From positions 1 to 64,000 of the forward strand of contig PCBI01000002.1 in the NCBI GenBank assembly GCA_002730875.1: DNA of 64,000 bases, written 5' to 3'. Source of the DNA: Spirochaetaceae bacterium (lineage in GTDB: Bacteria > Spirochaetota > Leptospiria > Leptospirales > Leptonemataceae). Below the pieces are notes generated by a model. It saw only the letters and a list, made by a program, of their open reading frames with translations, ran no database searches and had not been told where the DNA came from. Positions 49,967 to 60,198 of this stretch are shown here, piece after piece (within the stretch, counting starts at the first letter, position 1; each line of letters starts with the position of its first letter). The position numbers and the translations under genes were made by a program.

Positions 49967-50986
49967 ATGAGTGCAACACAGAAAGCGCAGGTATTCCATT
50001 CCTTTGGCCTGAATGAATTAAAGATCGAGGAGCGACCGGTGCCTACTCCGGGATCCGGGGAGCTACTCATCCGGATGAAGGCCGCCTCCCTGAATTATCG
50101 AGACCTGTTGATGGTCACCGGTAATTACAATCCGAAGTTAAAGATGCCCATGGTACCCTGCTCCGACGGAGTGGGGGTGATTGAATCGGTGGGTCAGGGT
50201 TGCTCGATGAAGGAGGGCGTTCGCGTGAGTCCCATTTTTGCCCGCACGTGGCACGATGGTCCCCCTTTTCGAGAAATGCTAAAGCGAACCCATGGAGGTC
50301 CACTGGACGGAACCCTGCAGCAGTATATGGTGGTGCCGGAGGCTGACGTAGTGCAGGTGCCCGATCATCTGAGCGACGAGGCGGCAGCGGCCCTGCCCTG
50401 CGCCGGACTAACGGCCTGGAGCGCACTGGTGGAACGCGGCCCTGTACGTCCTGGAGAAAAGCTTCTGATCCTGGGCACCGGTGGAGTTAGCATTTTCGCG
50501 TTGCAGTTTGGAAAGGCTCTGGGCGCCGAACTGATTGTTACTTCGGGGAGCGATGACAAACTACAGCGAGCCCGGGACATGGGAGCCCACCATCTGATCA
50601 ATTACCGGTCCAGCCCCAACTGGGAAAGGGACGTGTACAAGCTCACCGGCGGCCAGGGGGTGGATCATATTGTGGAAGTAGGCGGAGTGGGCACCCTGGA
50701 AAAGTCCATCCGAAGCGTAAAACCTGGCGGCTCAATCTATTTGATTGGCGTTCTTGCGGGAAAAGAAGCTCCGTTGGATCTGACTCCGGTGCTGATGCAG
50801 GATATCCGGATTCAGGGGGTGGTGGTAGGTAGCCGCCGGGCCTTCGAGAATATGAACCGGGCTGTGGACGTTCACAAGATGGAGCCAGTGGTGGATCGGG
50901 TTTTTTCGTTTGATGAGTCCGCAAAGGCATTTGAATACCTGAAAAGCGGCTCCCATTTTGGCAAAATCTGTATCAAAATAGACTAG
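49967..50986 (+). CDS. Zinc-type/MDR alcohol dehydrogenase-like oxidoreductase
   Basis: 339 aa medium-chain dehydrogenase/reductase. SLNYRDLLMVTGNYNPKLKMP and PCSDGVGVIESVG are the catalytic-domain motifs of the quinone-oxidoreductase/zinc-independent subgroup, and LILGTGGVSIFALQFGKALGAE is the NAD(P) Rossmann site. The structural and catalytic zinc Cys clusters of true alcohol dehydrogenases are absent. Substrate unknown. It is divergent to rnhA with 24 bp between start codons, so promoter elements must lie in coding sequence. Confidence 0.85.
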   Translation: MSATQKAQVFHSFGLNELKIEERPVPTPGSGELLIRMKAASLNYRDLLMVTGNYNPKLKMPMVPCSDGVGVIESVGQGCSMKEGVRVSPIFARTWHDGPPFREMLKRTHGGPLDGTLQQYMVVPEADVVQVPDHLSDEAAAALPCAGLTAWSALVERGPVRPGEKLLILGTGGVSIFALQFGKALGAELIVTSGSDDKLQRARDMGAHHLINYRSSPNWERDVYKLTGGQGVDHIVEVGGVGTLEKSIRSVKPGGSIYLIGVLAGKEAPLDLTPVLMQDIRIQGVVVGSRRAFENMNRAVDVHKMEPVVDRVFSFDESAKAFEYLKSGSHFGKICIKID

Positions 50987-51144
50987 GGTTCAGCCTGGCT
51001 CAGGCCTCAGCGGCAGCCGAGGAATTCTAAAGTTTACACTTCTTAAGTTTTACAGAAGAAAGTTAAGGTTTTTTCCAGGCTGCCATTGCCTTCGAAGGTA
51101 AATCCCTTGACTGGCCCTGGAAATGTGGGTTTGATCGGGAGCCA

Positions 51145-53070
51145 GTGGGGTTTTCGATACAGACAGCTATTCAGGGCGCATTTGTAGTCTCTCTGATTCT
51201 TTCCATTGGGCTATGGCAGGCCTCGCTGCGGGCAAGCCGCATCTCTTTTGTTCGATACTGGTCCGCTGGAATCGCGCTGGTATCCCTGCGATATCTCCTG
51301 TGGATGCTTCAGCCGCTACTGGGAAAGGATTTGTCCCAGCTGCTGGGGGAGATGGCCCATACCCTGGCCATGTATCTCATCTTCTTCGGCGCTACCCGGC
51401 TCACCGGAGTCAAGCTATCCCGATACACCATCGCTATTGTGCTACTTGTTTCCGGGATGTGGCTCTATTTCACCACCTATATTCAGCATGACTTTCTGCT
51501 TCGCACAGTTCCGGTGTATCTCTTCGCCGGCAGCGCCTTATTCTTTAGCGCACGACTCTTTTACATCTTAATGAAGAAGCATCCCAATACCGGATATGGT
51601 TTTGCCTGCACCGCATCCATACTATGGGGACTGCATAAGCTGAACTATCCCTTTCTGCGGCCCATTCCCGAGGTGGCGCCATTTGGCTTCATGGCAGCCA
51701 TCGCATTGATAACCTATCTGAGTATAAGCCTGCTGGTGATCGGTCAGAACCGACGAAGAAATCTCCTGGATAGCCTGGCCAGAGCCGCGGCTTTCAATGC
51801 GAATCACGATCTGCTTACCGAATTGCCCAATCGTCGCTTCATGATGAGTAGCATGAACCGGCGCACCTATGCTCAGACGGAGTTTCACCTGCTTCTGGTA
51901 GATCTACGAAACCTGGGTCAACTCAACGATTCCTGGGGCAGGGAAGTGGCGGACAAGGTGCTTGTCAATGCGGCGCGAAGACTGGAGCAGATCGTTCCGG
52001 AAAAAGGCCTGCTTTCGCGGGTGGGCGGCAAACAATTCGCGATCATAAGCGAAGCCCATTCCCTGGAGCACCTTATGCAACTTGTGCAGCAGGCCTGGAA
52101 AGCTCCGCTGGTACTGGAAGGTCATCGGATCAATCTTGAGATTCGTATGGGAGCCTGCACTTTCCCCGAAGAAGGATCCTCCGCGGATGAACTCTACAGG
52201 CATGCTTCCCTTGCGCTCACCGATGCCAAGAATGCCGGCGTGGAGCATCGCACCTTTGGAGAATTGAAGAGTACGGAAGTCCTGCGAAGGCTGGAACTAA
52301 AGAGAGATCTATTCGACGCATGGGAGCGAGAAGAACTCTACTGTCTGTATCAACCTCAGTATGACCTGCGAACCGGTCGAATGACAGGCGCCGAGGCTTT
52401 ACTTCGATGGAATCACCCCCGGTTTGGAAACATTTCCCCTGCCACATTTATTCCCATTGCTGAATCCAGCGGCGCTATCAGTGGCCTGGGCGAATTTGTG
52501 CTCAATACGGTGCTCAAAGATATTGCCGGATCCTCTCTGCCGACGGACTTTCGCATTGGCGTGAATCTGTCCCCCATGCAGTTTGCGCAGGAGAACCTGG
52601 TGTCGCATCTTGGTCAGCTACTTGACGAATACCGGGTTTCGCCGGATAGACTGGAGTTGGAGATTACTGAAAGCGCCATCTTTCACGATGTAGCTTTTGT
52701 GGACCGAATCCTTCGAGATCTGGGACAAACCGGAATCCAATTTGCTATCGATGATTTTGGAACCGGTTATTCGTCGCTCAGTATTCTGAAAGCTCTTCCA
52801 GTCCACCGTTTAAAGGTGGATAGTTCGTTCGTGCGCGATATGGATCGAAGTTTCCAGGATCGTTCCATTGTGGAGATGACCGTTTTTCTAGCGCATACCC
52901 TGGGATTGAATATTGTGGCCGAGGGCGTGGAAAATGAGGCTCAGAAGAAGATTCTGCTGGATATGGGTTGCGATCAGATCCAGGGATTTCTCATGGCTCG
53001 TCCCATGACATTCGCGGAGTTGGAATCCATGCAGGGCGAGGAACTCAAGGAAGATCCAGTCTCGCTGTAA
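51145..53070 (+). CDS. Membrane protein with degenerate GGDEF and EAL domains
   Basis: 641 aa, GTG start with gggag four nt upstream. About seven N-terminal membrane helices (to residue about 205) form an MHYT- or 7TM-like sensor region. The GGDEF domain has GGKQF at residues 294-298 in place of GGDEF, so cyclase activity should be lost. The EAL domain is intact: GAEALLRW (Glu417-Leu419), NLSPMQF, LELEITESA, AIDDFGTGYSSLS, LKVDSSFV and VAEGVEN, so it should hydrolyse c-di-GMP. The degenerate domain may bind GTP as an allosteric switch. A PilZ protein in this window could be a related receptor. Confidence 0.92.
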   Translation: MGFSIQTAIQGAFVVSLILSIGLWQASLRASRISFVRYWSAGIALVSLRYLLWMLQPLLGKDLSQLLGEMAHTLAMYLIFFGATRLTGVKLSRYTIAIVLLVSGMWLYFTTYIQHDFLLRTVPVYLFAGSALFFSARLFYILMKKHPNTGYGFACTASILWGLHKLNYPFLRPIPEVAPFGFMAAIALITYLSISLLVIGQNRRRNLLDSLARAAAFNANHDLLTELPNRRFMMSSMNRRTYAQTEFHLLLVDLRNLGQLNDSWGREVADKVLVNAARRLEQIVPEKGLLSRVGGKQFAIISEAHSLEHLMQLVQQAWKAPLVLEGHRINLEIRMGACTFPEEGSSADELYRHASLALTDAKNAGVEHRTFGELKSTEVLRRLELKRDLFDAWEREELYCLYQPQYDLRTGRMTGAEALLRWNHPRFGNISPATFIPIAESSGAISGLGEFVLNTVLKDIAGSSLPTDFRIGVNLSPMQFAQENLVSHLGQLLDEYRVSPDRLELEITESAIFHDVAFVDRILRDLGQTGIQFAIDDFGTGYSSLSILKALPVHRLKVDSSFVRDMDRSFQDRSIVEMTVFLAHTLGLNIVAEGVENEAQKKILLDMGCDQIQGFLMARPMTFAELESMQGEELKEDPVSL

Positions 53071-53087
53071 TGCGGGGCAGTCCCACC

Positions 53088-53672
53088 CTAATCCAGAAAC
53101 GATGGCGGCAGCAGGTCCAGACCTGATTTTCGTTCCGCATTCATTAAATGATGCATACTATGGAAGATGGCCATGTAAGCCATATCCATGAGAATTACCT
53201 TGCCCAGTAGAGGATGATAGAACTGCCTTCGCATCAGTTTTTCATCGTCAAACTTTTGCAGGCGTTCGGCTATAGGTTTCCAGGACTGCTTCCATTCCTC
53301 GAGTATTCGGTCTTTTCGTTCCTTCTGGTTCGCGGCCGACGGAGATTCGGTGGCCGGACGAAAGGGCCCGGCGTTGAAGCCTTTCTTCAATCCGGCGTGG
53401 TAATCAAGCATCATCTGCTTGAGCTGCGACAATTCGCCGGTATGATGACCCATCATCCCGATAACCGGCGCGCTTATCGGAGCAAAGATCAACGCCATGG
53501 TTCTGGCTACCTTTGTGATGTGTGTGAAGTTTTCGGCCACTGACCAGCCCTGTTGCGCCGGCTGGAAAAACGCTTCCGGATCTACCAGGAGGGCTTTCGC
53601 GTAGGTCTCATTATGAAATCTCTCAAGTTCATAGAGAAATTGCTGCTTTGTTCTCAGATTCTGCGAAGCCAT
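53088..53672 (-). CDS. DinB-superfamily protein
   Basis: 194 aa four-helix-bundle type: QQGWSVAENFTHITKVA with His, and FHSMHHLMNAERKSG with the paired His of the DinB metal site near residue 173. Soluble, without signal peptide. Its role is unknown; such proteins are often thiol-transferases. It ends 18 bp after the convergent c-di-GMP protein gene and lies 5 bp from leuS in the same direction as leuS, so the two are cotranscribed with leuS first. Confidence 0.8.
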   Translation of the reverse strand: MASQNLRTKQQFLYELERFHNETYAKALLVDPEAFFQPAQQGWSVAENFTHITKVARTMALIFAPISAPVIGMMGHHTGELSQLKQMMLDYHAGLKKGFNAGPFRPATESPSAANQKERKDRILEEWKQSWKPIAERLQKFDDEKLMRRQFYHPLLGKVILMDMAYMAIFHSMHHLMNAERKSGLDLLPPSFLD

Positions 53673-53677
53673 TGGCC

Positions 53678-56374
53678 TTATCCTTTAACCACAATGTTCA
53701 CCAGTTTGCCCGGTACTACAATCAATTTGACTTCTTCTTTGCCTTCCGTATAAGCCTTTACCGATTCGTTTTCCCGGGCCAGGTTTTCCAGTTCTTCTTT
53801 TGATAGATCGGGGGCCACATGAGCCCGGGCACGAATCTTTCCGTTTACCTGAAACACTACTTCGATCTCATCGGCTTTGGCCAGGGACTCGTCGTGCTGC
53901 GGCCAGGGCTCCAGGGCAATGCTTTCATCATGACCCATTTTGTTCCACAATTCCTCGGCAAAGTGGGGCGCAAAGGGAGACAGAAGCTTCACAAAGGATT
54001 CCGCGGAGAATCGCCCCACGCTTTCTTTATTTAGCTCATTCACATAGATCATCAGCTGGCTGATTGCGGTATTAAATCCCAGCCTTTCTATGTCTTCGGA
54101 GACCTTCTTGATCGTGCTATGAGTGACCTGTTCCACTTTGCGTTTCGCATCCTCGGAAGGTTCCGTCAGCAGTCCGGGATTAAGCTGGCCGGATTCATCG
54201 ATGAACATGCGCCATGCGCGAGAAAGAAAGCGAAACACGCCTTCGATTCCGCGCGGGGACCAGGGCTTCATTGCCTCCAGCGGGCCCATAAACATTTCGT
54301 AGAGTCGAAAGGAATCCGCCCCCCAACTGGCGATTACTTCGTCCGGGTTGACCACGTTTCCTCTGGACTTGGACATCTTCTGTCCGTCCTCGCCCAGGAT
54401 CAGCCCCTGGTGTACCAATCTATGAAACGGCTCCGGGCTTTTCACAACCCCGTAGTCGAACAAGACTTTATGCCAGAAGCGGGCGTAAAGCAGGTGCAAG
54501 ACCGCATGCTCGGCGCCGCCGACGTAAAGATTGACGCCGTCTTTGCCCATCCAGGATTTCTCCCTTTTCGGATCAAAGATTTGTTCTTCGTTGTCTGGAT
54601 CCAGAAAGCGAAGATAATACCAGCAACTGCCGGCCCATTGAGGCATGGTATTGGTTTCTCTATGGACTTTGATCTGCTTTCCGTCCACTTCGATGGTGTG
54701 GCTCACCCAGTCCTTCAGTCGAGCCAGAGGACTTTCGCCGGTTTCGGCGGGCTTAAAGTCATCGGACGGGGGTAGCATGAGCGGCAGTTCTTCTTCCGAT
54801 AAAGCGTACTGGTTACCCTCATCGTCAAAAGAAATGGGAATGGGTTCGCCCCAGTAACGTTGTCTGGAAAATAACCAGTCCCGCAGGCGAAAGTTGATCT
54901 GCCTTTGGCCCAGACCTTTCTTCTCCAGATGCTCAATGATCTTCGCTTTTGCCTCATTCGTGGGAAGGCCGGAGATGAAGTCCGAGTTTACCGAAATGCC
55001 TTCTCCGCTAAAAGCTTCCTCTTCTACCGAGAAGTCTTCGCCGGCCTTTTTCGGGGCCACCACAGTCTTGACGGGAAGATCAAACCGGCGCGCGAATGCG
55101 AAGTCTCTTTCGTCATGGGCAGGAACGGCCATGATGGCGCCGGTGCCGTAACCCATGAGCACGTAATCGGCAATCCAGATGGGCAGTGTTTCGCCGCTTA
55201 CCGGATTAATGGCGTAGGCGCCGGTAAAGACCCCGGTTTTCTCCGCTTTTTCGCCCTGGATCTGACGGTCTCGCTCGGATTTCAGCGACGCATTTTCTAC
55301 GTATTCCTCGACTGCTTTGCTCTGCGATTTGGTCGTAATCGACTGTACCAGTGGATGTTCCGGGGCCAGAACCATGTAAGAGGCGCCGAACAGGGTATCC
55401 GGCCGGGTGGTAAATACCTCGATGTGTGCAGGATCGGACAGTGAACTGACTGAAGCTTTCTTTTTTGCAGCCGTGTCTTTTGACGATTTCTTTGCTGCCT
55501 TCTTCGCCGTCTTCTTTGCGGATTTCTTCGCGCTCTTTTTGGAGGCCTTTTCGCTTTCAGCACTGGCAATTTCGAATCGTACCAGCGCTCCCTCGGAGCG
55601 ACCGATCCAGTTCTTCTGTAGTTCCAGGGTGCCGGTGGGCCAGTCTACCAGTTTAAGATCCTCCAGGAGTCTTTCGGCATAGGCTGTGATGCGAAGCATC
55701 CATTGTCGCATGGGCTTTCGCACAACTTTGTAGCCTTTGGAAGTCCATTCATCCACTTCTTCATTGGCCAGAACGGTGCCCAGTTCCGGACAGAAGTTCA
55801 CCGGCGCTTCATCCACATAGGCCAGTCGTTTGCTTTCGATGAATTCGCGTTTCTCTTTTTCTTTTCCTTTCTTTTGTAGCTCGGCCGGTATCTTGAGCTC
55901 GTCGATGGGTCTGGCCTTCTTTGCTTCTTCGTCGTAGAAGGAGTTGTAGATCTTCAGAAAAATCCATTGAGTCCATCGGTAGTATTTGGGATCCGTGGTG
56001 TTTACTTCCCGGTCCCAGTCGTAGGAGAATCCCAGGCTCTTCAGTTGACGTCGGAAGTTATCAATGTTCTTTTTTGTTGTCTCGGCCGGATGGATACCGG
56101 TTTGCATGGCGTACCGTTCTGCCGGCAGTCCAAAGGCATCCCAGCCCATGGGATGGAGTACCCGGTATCCCTTCATGCGCTTGAACCGGGCCATAATGTC
56201 GGTGGCGGTGTAGCCTTCCGGATGACCTACATGCAATCCCTGGCCCGAAGGGTAGGGAAACATATCCAGAACGTAGTAGGTGGGCCCATCGCCTTTTTCC
56301 GGGGTCCGGAAGGTATTCTTCTCCTCCCAGTAACTCTGCCATCGTGCTTCCAGCTCTTGAAAGGGATAACTCAT
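53678..56374 (-). CDS. leuS: Leucyl-tRNA synthetase with a lysine/alanine-rich insert
   Basis: 898 aa class I synthetase. [14 protein letters not shown] is the HIGH region (residues 48-51), [20 protein letters not shown] motif is present as [13 protein letters not shown], and KMSKSRGN is at 666-670. The editing CP1 domain shows [22 protein letters not shown]. At residues about 270-311, between [11 protein letters not shown] and [13 protein letters not shown], lies an insert made mostly of Lys, Ala and Ser ([16 protein letters not shown]). This stretch is not part of usual LeuRS and resembles histone-H1-like tails. Everything else looks functional. The gene is translated ahead of a DinB gene. 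Confidence 0.96.
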   Translation of the reverse strand: MSYPFQELEARWQSYWEEKNTFRTPEKGDGPTYYVLDMFPYPSGQGLHVGHPEGYTATDIMARFKRMKGYRVLHPMGWDAFGLPAERYAMQTGIHPAETTKKNIDNFRRQLKSLGFSYDWDREVNTTDPKYYRWTQWIFLKIYNSFYDEEAKKARPIDELKIPAELQKKGKEKEKREFIESKRLAYVDEAPVNFCPELGTVLANEEVDEWTSKGYKVVRKPMRQWMLRITAYAERLLEDLKLVDWPTGTLELQKNWIGRSEGALVRFEIASAESEKASKKSAKKSAKKTAKKAAKKSSKDTAAKKKASVSSLSDPAHIEVFTTRPDTLFGASYMVLAPEHPLVQSITTKSQSKAVEEYVENASLKSERDRQIQGEKAEKTGVFTGAYAINPVSGETLPIWIADYVLMGYGTGAIMAVPAHDERDFAFARRFDLPVKTVVAPKKAGEDFSVEEEAFSGEGISVNSDFISGLPTNEAKAKIIEHLEKKGLGQRQINFRLRDWLFSRQRYWGEPIPISFDDEGNQYALSEEELPLMLPPSDDFKPAETGESPLARLKDWVSHTIEVDGKQIKVHRETNTMPQWAGSCWYYLRFLDPDNEEQIFDPKREKSWMGKDGVNLYVGGAEHAVLHLLYARFWHKVLFDYGVVKSPEPFHRLVHQGLILGEDGQKMSKSRGNVVNPDEVIASWGADSFRLYEMFMGPLEAMKPWSPRGIEGVFRFLSRAWRMFIDESGQLNPGLLTEPSEDAKRKVEQVTHSTIKKVSEDIERLGFNTAISQLMIYVNELNKESVGRFSAESFVKLLSPFAPHFAEELWNKMGHDESIALEPWPQHDESLAKADEIEVVFQVNGKIRARAHVAPDLSKEELENLARENESVKAYTEGKEEVKLIVVPGKLVNIVVKG

Positions 56375-56457
56375 AGTCCCATTCGTGAGAAATGACCTGC
56401 ACTGACCACCGTTTTCAGCTTCATGGGATAGGCGCCGGGCCCGATATTTTCTTTAGT

Positions 56458-57741
56458 ATGCTTCGGAAACCTGTATCAGCCCTCCTTCTCATGATTGGAG
56501 TATCACTCCTTCTTTCCCGCCCCGGTGATCTGGAATCCAGGGAAAGACGGGAGATTGTATACGCATTCAGAAACTACGAACGGGCTCGCCCCATGAAGAT
56601 GATTCTGGTGGGCGAAATCAAAAGCAAGATAAAGGCAGCACAGAGTTTCGACCGGGAATCCCCCTACCAGAACTACGATGTGCGAAAGGATCAGGTTACC
56701 GTTCGAGTCATGAACCGAGAAGGACTTCGAGTAGGGCAGAAGCTATTTGTAATCGAGAAGAATCCCCACCACAAGCAGTACCGGAATGGCATGATTGTGG
56801 CCGAGATCACCGTGGAATCCATACTCAATAACCCTTTCTACGGCTGGGTACTTACCGGGCAGGGAAATTTGCTTCGTGTGCGGGAAGGCCAATTCGTGGC
56901 TCGGACACTGGATTCGGAAAACCTGGAGCAAGCCCGCGTGATCAAAAAGCGCGGAGATATGTTTATGGATCGCGGCGAGTTCGAAAAAGCCATCGCCGCC
57001 TACCAGGATGCGCTAAAAGCCGATAAAAATTTACCCGAGGCGCACGCGGCCCTGGGTCGGCTATTTCTCAAAGAAGCGCATAAGACCGACGAATACCCGG
57101 TACGAGCGCTGTCCGCTCTGGAAAAAGCCTGGCAGAACCGAGAGCACTTCTACTACGCATCCGAAGCATTCTCTTTCTATCTGGATTACATGGAAGCCCT
57201 TTACCTGGCCTACGGTCAGGATCGCTATACTTCCGCTTCCGGCAATTCCATCCGGCATCTTACCCGAATTGATGAAGTTGGCGCCACCTGCAGTACCATT
57301 ACCGATCATCCGGACTGCAATTTGCACCGCGCCCGGGCGAACTACTATCTAATGGAGTATTACAGTAACCAGGGAAGCGCGGAGGAGCGGGCCAAATACG
57401 ATGCCTACCGTTCGCAGGCAGGTCAGCTGTTCAAATCTCTGGAAGAGTCCCTGTACGGATACAGCGAATACGGAGCCAGGTTTCAGAACTATCAGTCGGG
57501 TCAGACCAGACATCCGGAGACCAGATTCGATCCCGCCGACTATCATACGATGGCGGCCCTGTATTATGCGCGGGTCTTCAACGATTTGCCCACAGGCTCG
57601 GTGAAACTAAAGGAAAAATCGGACCTAATTCGCACCATTCAGCATCATTATAGCCGGGCGCTGGAAGAAGGTTCGCAGAACCCCGACCTGCAGAATTTGA
57701 AATCGATCCTGGAAAAAGCGGACAGCCTGGTATCGCGATAG
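56458..57741 (+). CDS. TPR-repeat protein, probably exported
   Basis: About 427 aa. ATG at 56458 starts MLRKPVSALLLMIGVSLLLS, a signal-like hydrophobic N-terminus. A segment around residues 45-145 (QVTVRVMNREGLRVGQKLFVI) resembles a small beta-rich domain. TPR motifs follow (VIKKRGDMFMDRGEFEKAIAA, YQDALKADKNLPEAHAALGR, the canonical 34-residue TPR pattern), and then degenerate helical repeats (DYMEALYLAYGQDRY, RARANYYLMEYYSNQG). Family and function are not identified; probably a periplasmic protein-interaction factor. Confidence 0.75.
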   Translation: MLRKPVSALLLMIGVSLLLSRPGDLESRERREIVYAFRNYERARPMKMILVGEIKSKIKAAQSFDRESPYQNYDVRKDQVTVRVMNREGLRVGQKLFVIEKNPHHKQYRNGMIVAEITVESILNNPFYGWVLTGQGNLLRVREGQFVARTLDSENLEQARVIKKRGDMFMDRGEFEKAIAAYQDALKADKNLPEAHAALGRLFLKEAHKTDEYPVRALSALEKAWQNREHFYYASEAFSFYLDYMEALYLAYGQDRYTSASGNSIRHLTRIDEVGATCSTITDHPDCNLHRARANYYLMEYYSNQGSAEERAKYDAYRSQAGQLFKSLEESLYGYSEYGARFQNYQSGQTRHPETRFDPADYHTMAALYYARVFNDLPTGSVKLKEKSDLIRTIQHHYSRALEEGSQNPDLQNLKSILEKADSLVSR

Positions 57742-57884
57742 TGTTGTCGGGCCTGGGCCGGCCTTTATTGGCCTGAGCGCTCGGTTACGATAGTAGTAAG
57801 TTGAGCCCGGCAAAATGCTGCCCGGCCACCTGGGTCTCTATCAATCGAGCATGGCCGCTTCAGTCAGTTTCAGGATTTCGCCTG

Positions 57885-58880
57885 TCAGTCCACTATCGTA
57901 GCAATCTGCGGAAGATCGCCCTGTACTTCCAGGGCCCCTATGTCCGAGTGACCTTCCAGAAGCAGCTTGTTTGTTTTTCTATCCCGTAGTTGAAAGCTGA
58001 TGCGTGCCGTCATGGTTTCGCTTACACGCTCAATCATCGCTTTTTCGTAGGGCGCCATCAGTACCGCGCCGTGGGAACGGTGGCTTTCTATTTCCAGTCT
58101 GTATTTCTTATCTTCTACCGTCATCCATACCTGTTTGGGCGATACCTTTACTTCGCGGAGTTTCGCTCCGGTATAAGTAGCAAAGCGGATCAGCTTCCCA
58201 TGAAAAAAGAGCGCCATAATGAATCCGGTGAAGCTTCCGGTGATGTATGGTATCTTTGCCGCGCTTGCAAAGAGCGATCCTTCCGTTTCAAAATGGTTGG
58301 ACTGCATCCAGACATAGGCGGAAGGGAAGTTACGGCCCCAGTCCTTTTCAATGTAGCCCCGGCCTCCGGTCAGATCCACATTCTTGCCGTTAATGGACAG
58401 CGCCCCTTCCAGCTTATGATCCAGACTTACCAGGCCATGATAACACTCCATAAAGGGCGTATAGGCAAAGGGCCCCATGATGCCCGGACTGCTCAATGTC
58501 ACAGGAAAGCGAACCGGATCGATATAGTTCAATTCGCCCTGTATCTGGAAATCCTTTCCCTTTAGATCCAGACTCAGTCCATGCAAACCGAATTGATTAT
58601 GCGAGACGCTTGCTTTAAATATCTTCCGGGCTGCATTGAACTGCTCAAGGGGAAAGCGAATGTACTCATAACGCGCATTCATTCCGTCCAGAATCTGAAT
58701 GAATGCATGCGAAGAGGCCTTTTCCGGCCCGATGAAGACGCCAGGGATGAGCGCCAGCCTGTGCTTTCGATCTTTTGATACGTGCTTGAGATACCAGCCT
58801 TCGAAATAGGCTCGACCACTCTTACCTTTTCGAAGCACATTAGTGCCCTGGAAGCTGTCGGGATGAAATAGATCGGACAC
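57885..58880 (-). CDS. Tocopherol-cyclase-like protein
   Basis: 331 aa. FEGWYLKHVSKD near the N-terminus, FPVTLSSPGIMGPFAYTPFM and GGRGYIEKDWGRNFPSAYVWMQSNHF match the tocopherol cyclase fold family (bacterial relatives share FEGWY and the GY-x-EKDWG-x-x-FP motif). Plants use it to close the chromanol ring; in bacteria the role is unknown, probably a lipocalin-like lipid-binding enzyme. No signal peptide is seen. It is divergent to tgt with 107 bp between starts. Confidence 0.84.
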   Translation of the reverse strand: MSDLFHPDSFQGTNVLRKGKSGRAYFEGWYLKHVSKDRKHRLALIPGVFIGPEKASSHAFIQILDGMNARYEYIRFPLEQFNAARKIFKASVSHNQFGLHGLSLDLKGKDFQIQGELNYIDPVRFPVTLSSPGIMGPFAYTPFMECYHGLVSLDHKLEGALSINGKNVDLTGGRGYIEKDWGRNFPSAYVWMQSNHFETEGSLFASAAKIPYITGSFTGFIMALFFHGKLIRFATYTGAKLREVKVSPKQVWMTVEDKKYRLEIESHRSHGAVLMAPYEKAMIERVSETMTARISFQLRDRKTNKLLLEGHSDIGALEVQGDLPQIATIVD

Positions 58881-58987
58881 ATCTACTTCAAGCCTTGAAG
58901 GTAACCTTGAGTAAAGCGGGTTTTCTTTCGGCGGGGATATTCCAGGATTTACTTTCCAGGGAGTCCCGGTCCGGGAAATAGGATTAC

Positions 58988-60112
58988 ATGAGTCTGGACT
59001 TCAAACAACAGAATAGAGATCCGGGAAGCCTTGCGCGTACCGGCACTTTGAAGCTGGCCGGCGTAGAGGTGTCCACCCCCATGTTTATGCCCGTAGGAAC
59101 CCAGGCGACGGTGAAGACTCTGGACTCCCAGGACCTGGAAGAGATGGGCTATGGACTGATCCTGGCCAACACCTATCATCTCTATCTCCGACCCGGGGAG
59201 ATCATTCGTTCCTTTGGCGGCGTTAAGCCTTTCATGGACTGGAAAGGCGCATTACTTACCGATTCCGGCGGCTTCCAGGTGTTCAGTCTGGCCGCCATGC
59301 GTCGCTTTGTGCCCGGCGGCGTGGAATTCCAGAGTCATATCGACGGTAGCAAACATCTATTCACTCCGGAGAAGGTGCTGGATATCCAGGAGATGCTGGG
59401 CTCGGACATCATGATGGTTCTGGACGATTGTCCGCCAGGGGATGCAGAAGAAAAGCGTCTACAGGAATCCCTTGAACGCACCCATAGCTGGGCCAGGCAA
59501 TCATTGGATTATCTGGAGAATGGGAAAGCACAGGGTCGGTTTGCGGGTCAGAATCTTTTCGGCATAGTCCAGGGCGGAATCCATGAGTCTCTTCGATCCG
59601 CATCCCTGGATCTGATTCAGGGGCTGCCATTCGCAGGCGTGGCCCTGGGCGGACTTTCTGTAGGGGAAAGCCGGGAAGACTTCTATAGAATACTTCATCA
59701 TCTGGGACCGGCGCTGGATGATAAGCGGCCCCGTTACCTGATGGGCGTGGGCACAGTTCCGGACTTTCTGGAAGCGATCCGCTGCGGAGTAGATCTATTC
59801 GACTGCGTGTTACCCACCAGGAATGCCCGGCACGGAATTGCTTATACACGAGAGGGTAAACTTAATCTGAGAAATGCTATCCATGCGGAAAGTCAGATCC
59901 CGTTGGATGCCGAATGCCAATGCCGTGCTTGCAGTCGTTATAGTCGGGGCTACATCCGGCATCTACTCAGGGCGGGAGAAATCACAGCATTGCGTCTACT
60001 CACCCTTCATAATTTACAATTCTTCTTTGACTTCTTTGTGATGGCGCGCCAGGCTATCCAGAACGGCCAATATATGGCCTTTTACGAGGGCTGGAAAAAA
60101 ATAGGATTTTGA
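58988..60112 (+). CDS. tgt: Queuine/preQ1 tRNA-guanine transglycosylase
   Basis: 374 aa. It exchanges G34 for preQ1 in tRNAs with GUN anticodons. PMFMPVGTQATVKTL, LLTDSGGFQVFSL (substrate-binding Asp in DSGGFQ), ILANTYHLYLRPG, ALGGLSVGE and the zinc site CQCRACSRYSRGYIRHL with following His are all present. Length is typical. The start ATG is preceded by agga. Other queuosine genes are not in the window. Confidence 0.97.
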   Translation: MSLDFKQQNRDPGSLARTGTLKLAGVEVSTPMFMPVGTQATVKTLDSQDLEEMGYGLILANTYHLYLRPGEIIRSFGGVKPFMDWKGALLTDSGGFQVFSLAAMRRFVPGGVEFQSHIDGSKHLFTPEKVLDIQEMLGSDIMMVLDDCPPGDAEEKRLQESLERTHSWARQSLDYLENGKAQGRFAGQNLFGIVQGGIHESLRSASLDLIQGLPFAGVALGGLSVGESREDFYRILHHLGPALDDKRPRYLMGVGTVPDFLEAIRCGVDLFDCVLPTRNARHGIAYTREGKLNLRNAIHAESQIPLDAECQCRACSRYSRGYIRHLLRAGEITALRLLTLHNLQFFFDFFVMARQAIQNGQYMAFYEGWKKIGF

Positions 60113-60127
60113 CTTTCATTTTTTATG

Positions 60128-60154
60128 TTGACAGCCACCTATCCTGGTTATCAT
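60128..60154 (+). promoter_or_regulatory. Promoter of the STAS gene
   Basis: A perfect ttgaca (60128-60133) with tatcat (60149-60154, five of six to TATAAT) after a 15-bp spacer. Transcription would begin near 60161 with a leader of about 38 nt. It lies in the 86-bp space behind tgt, so the STAS gene is separately expressed. Confidence 0.65.
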
Positions 60155-60198
60155 CTCAGGAAAACAAAAATTAACGGGGTTTTTCAGGACAGTCAGTT

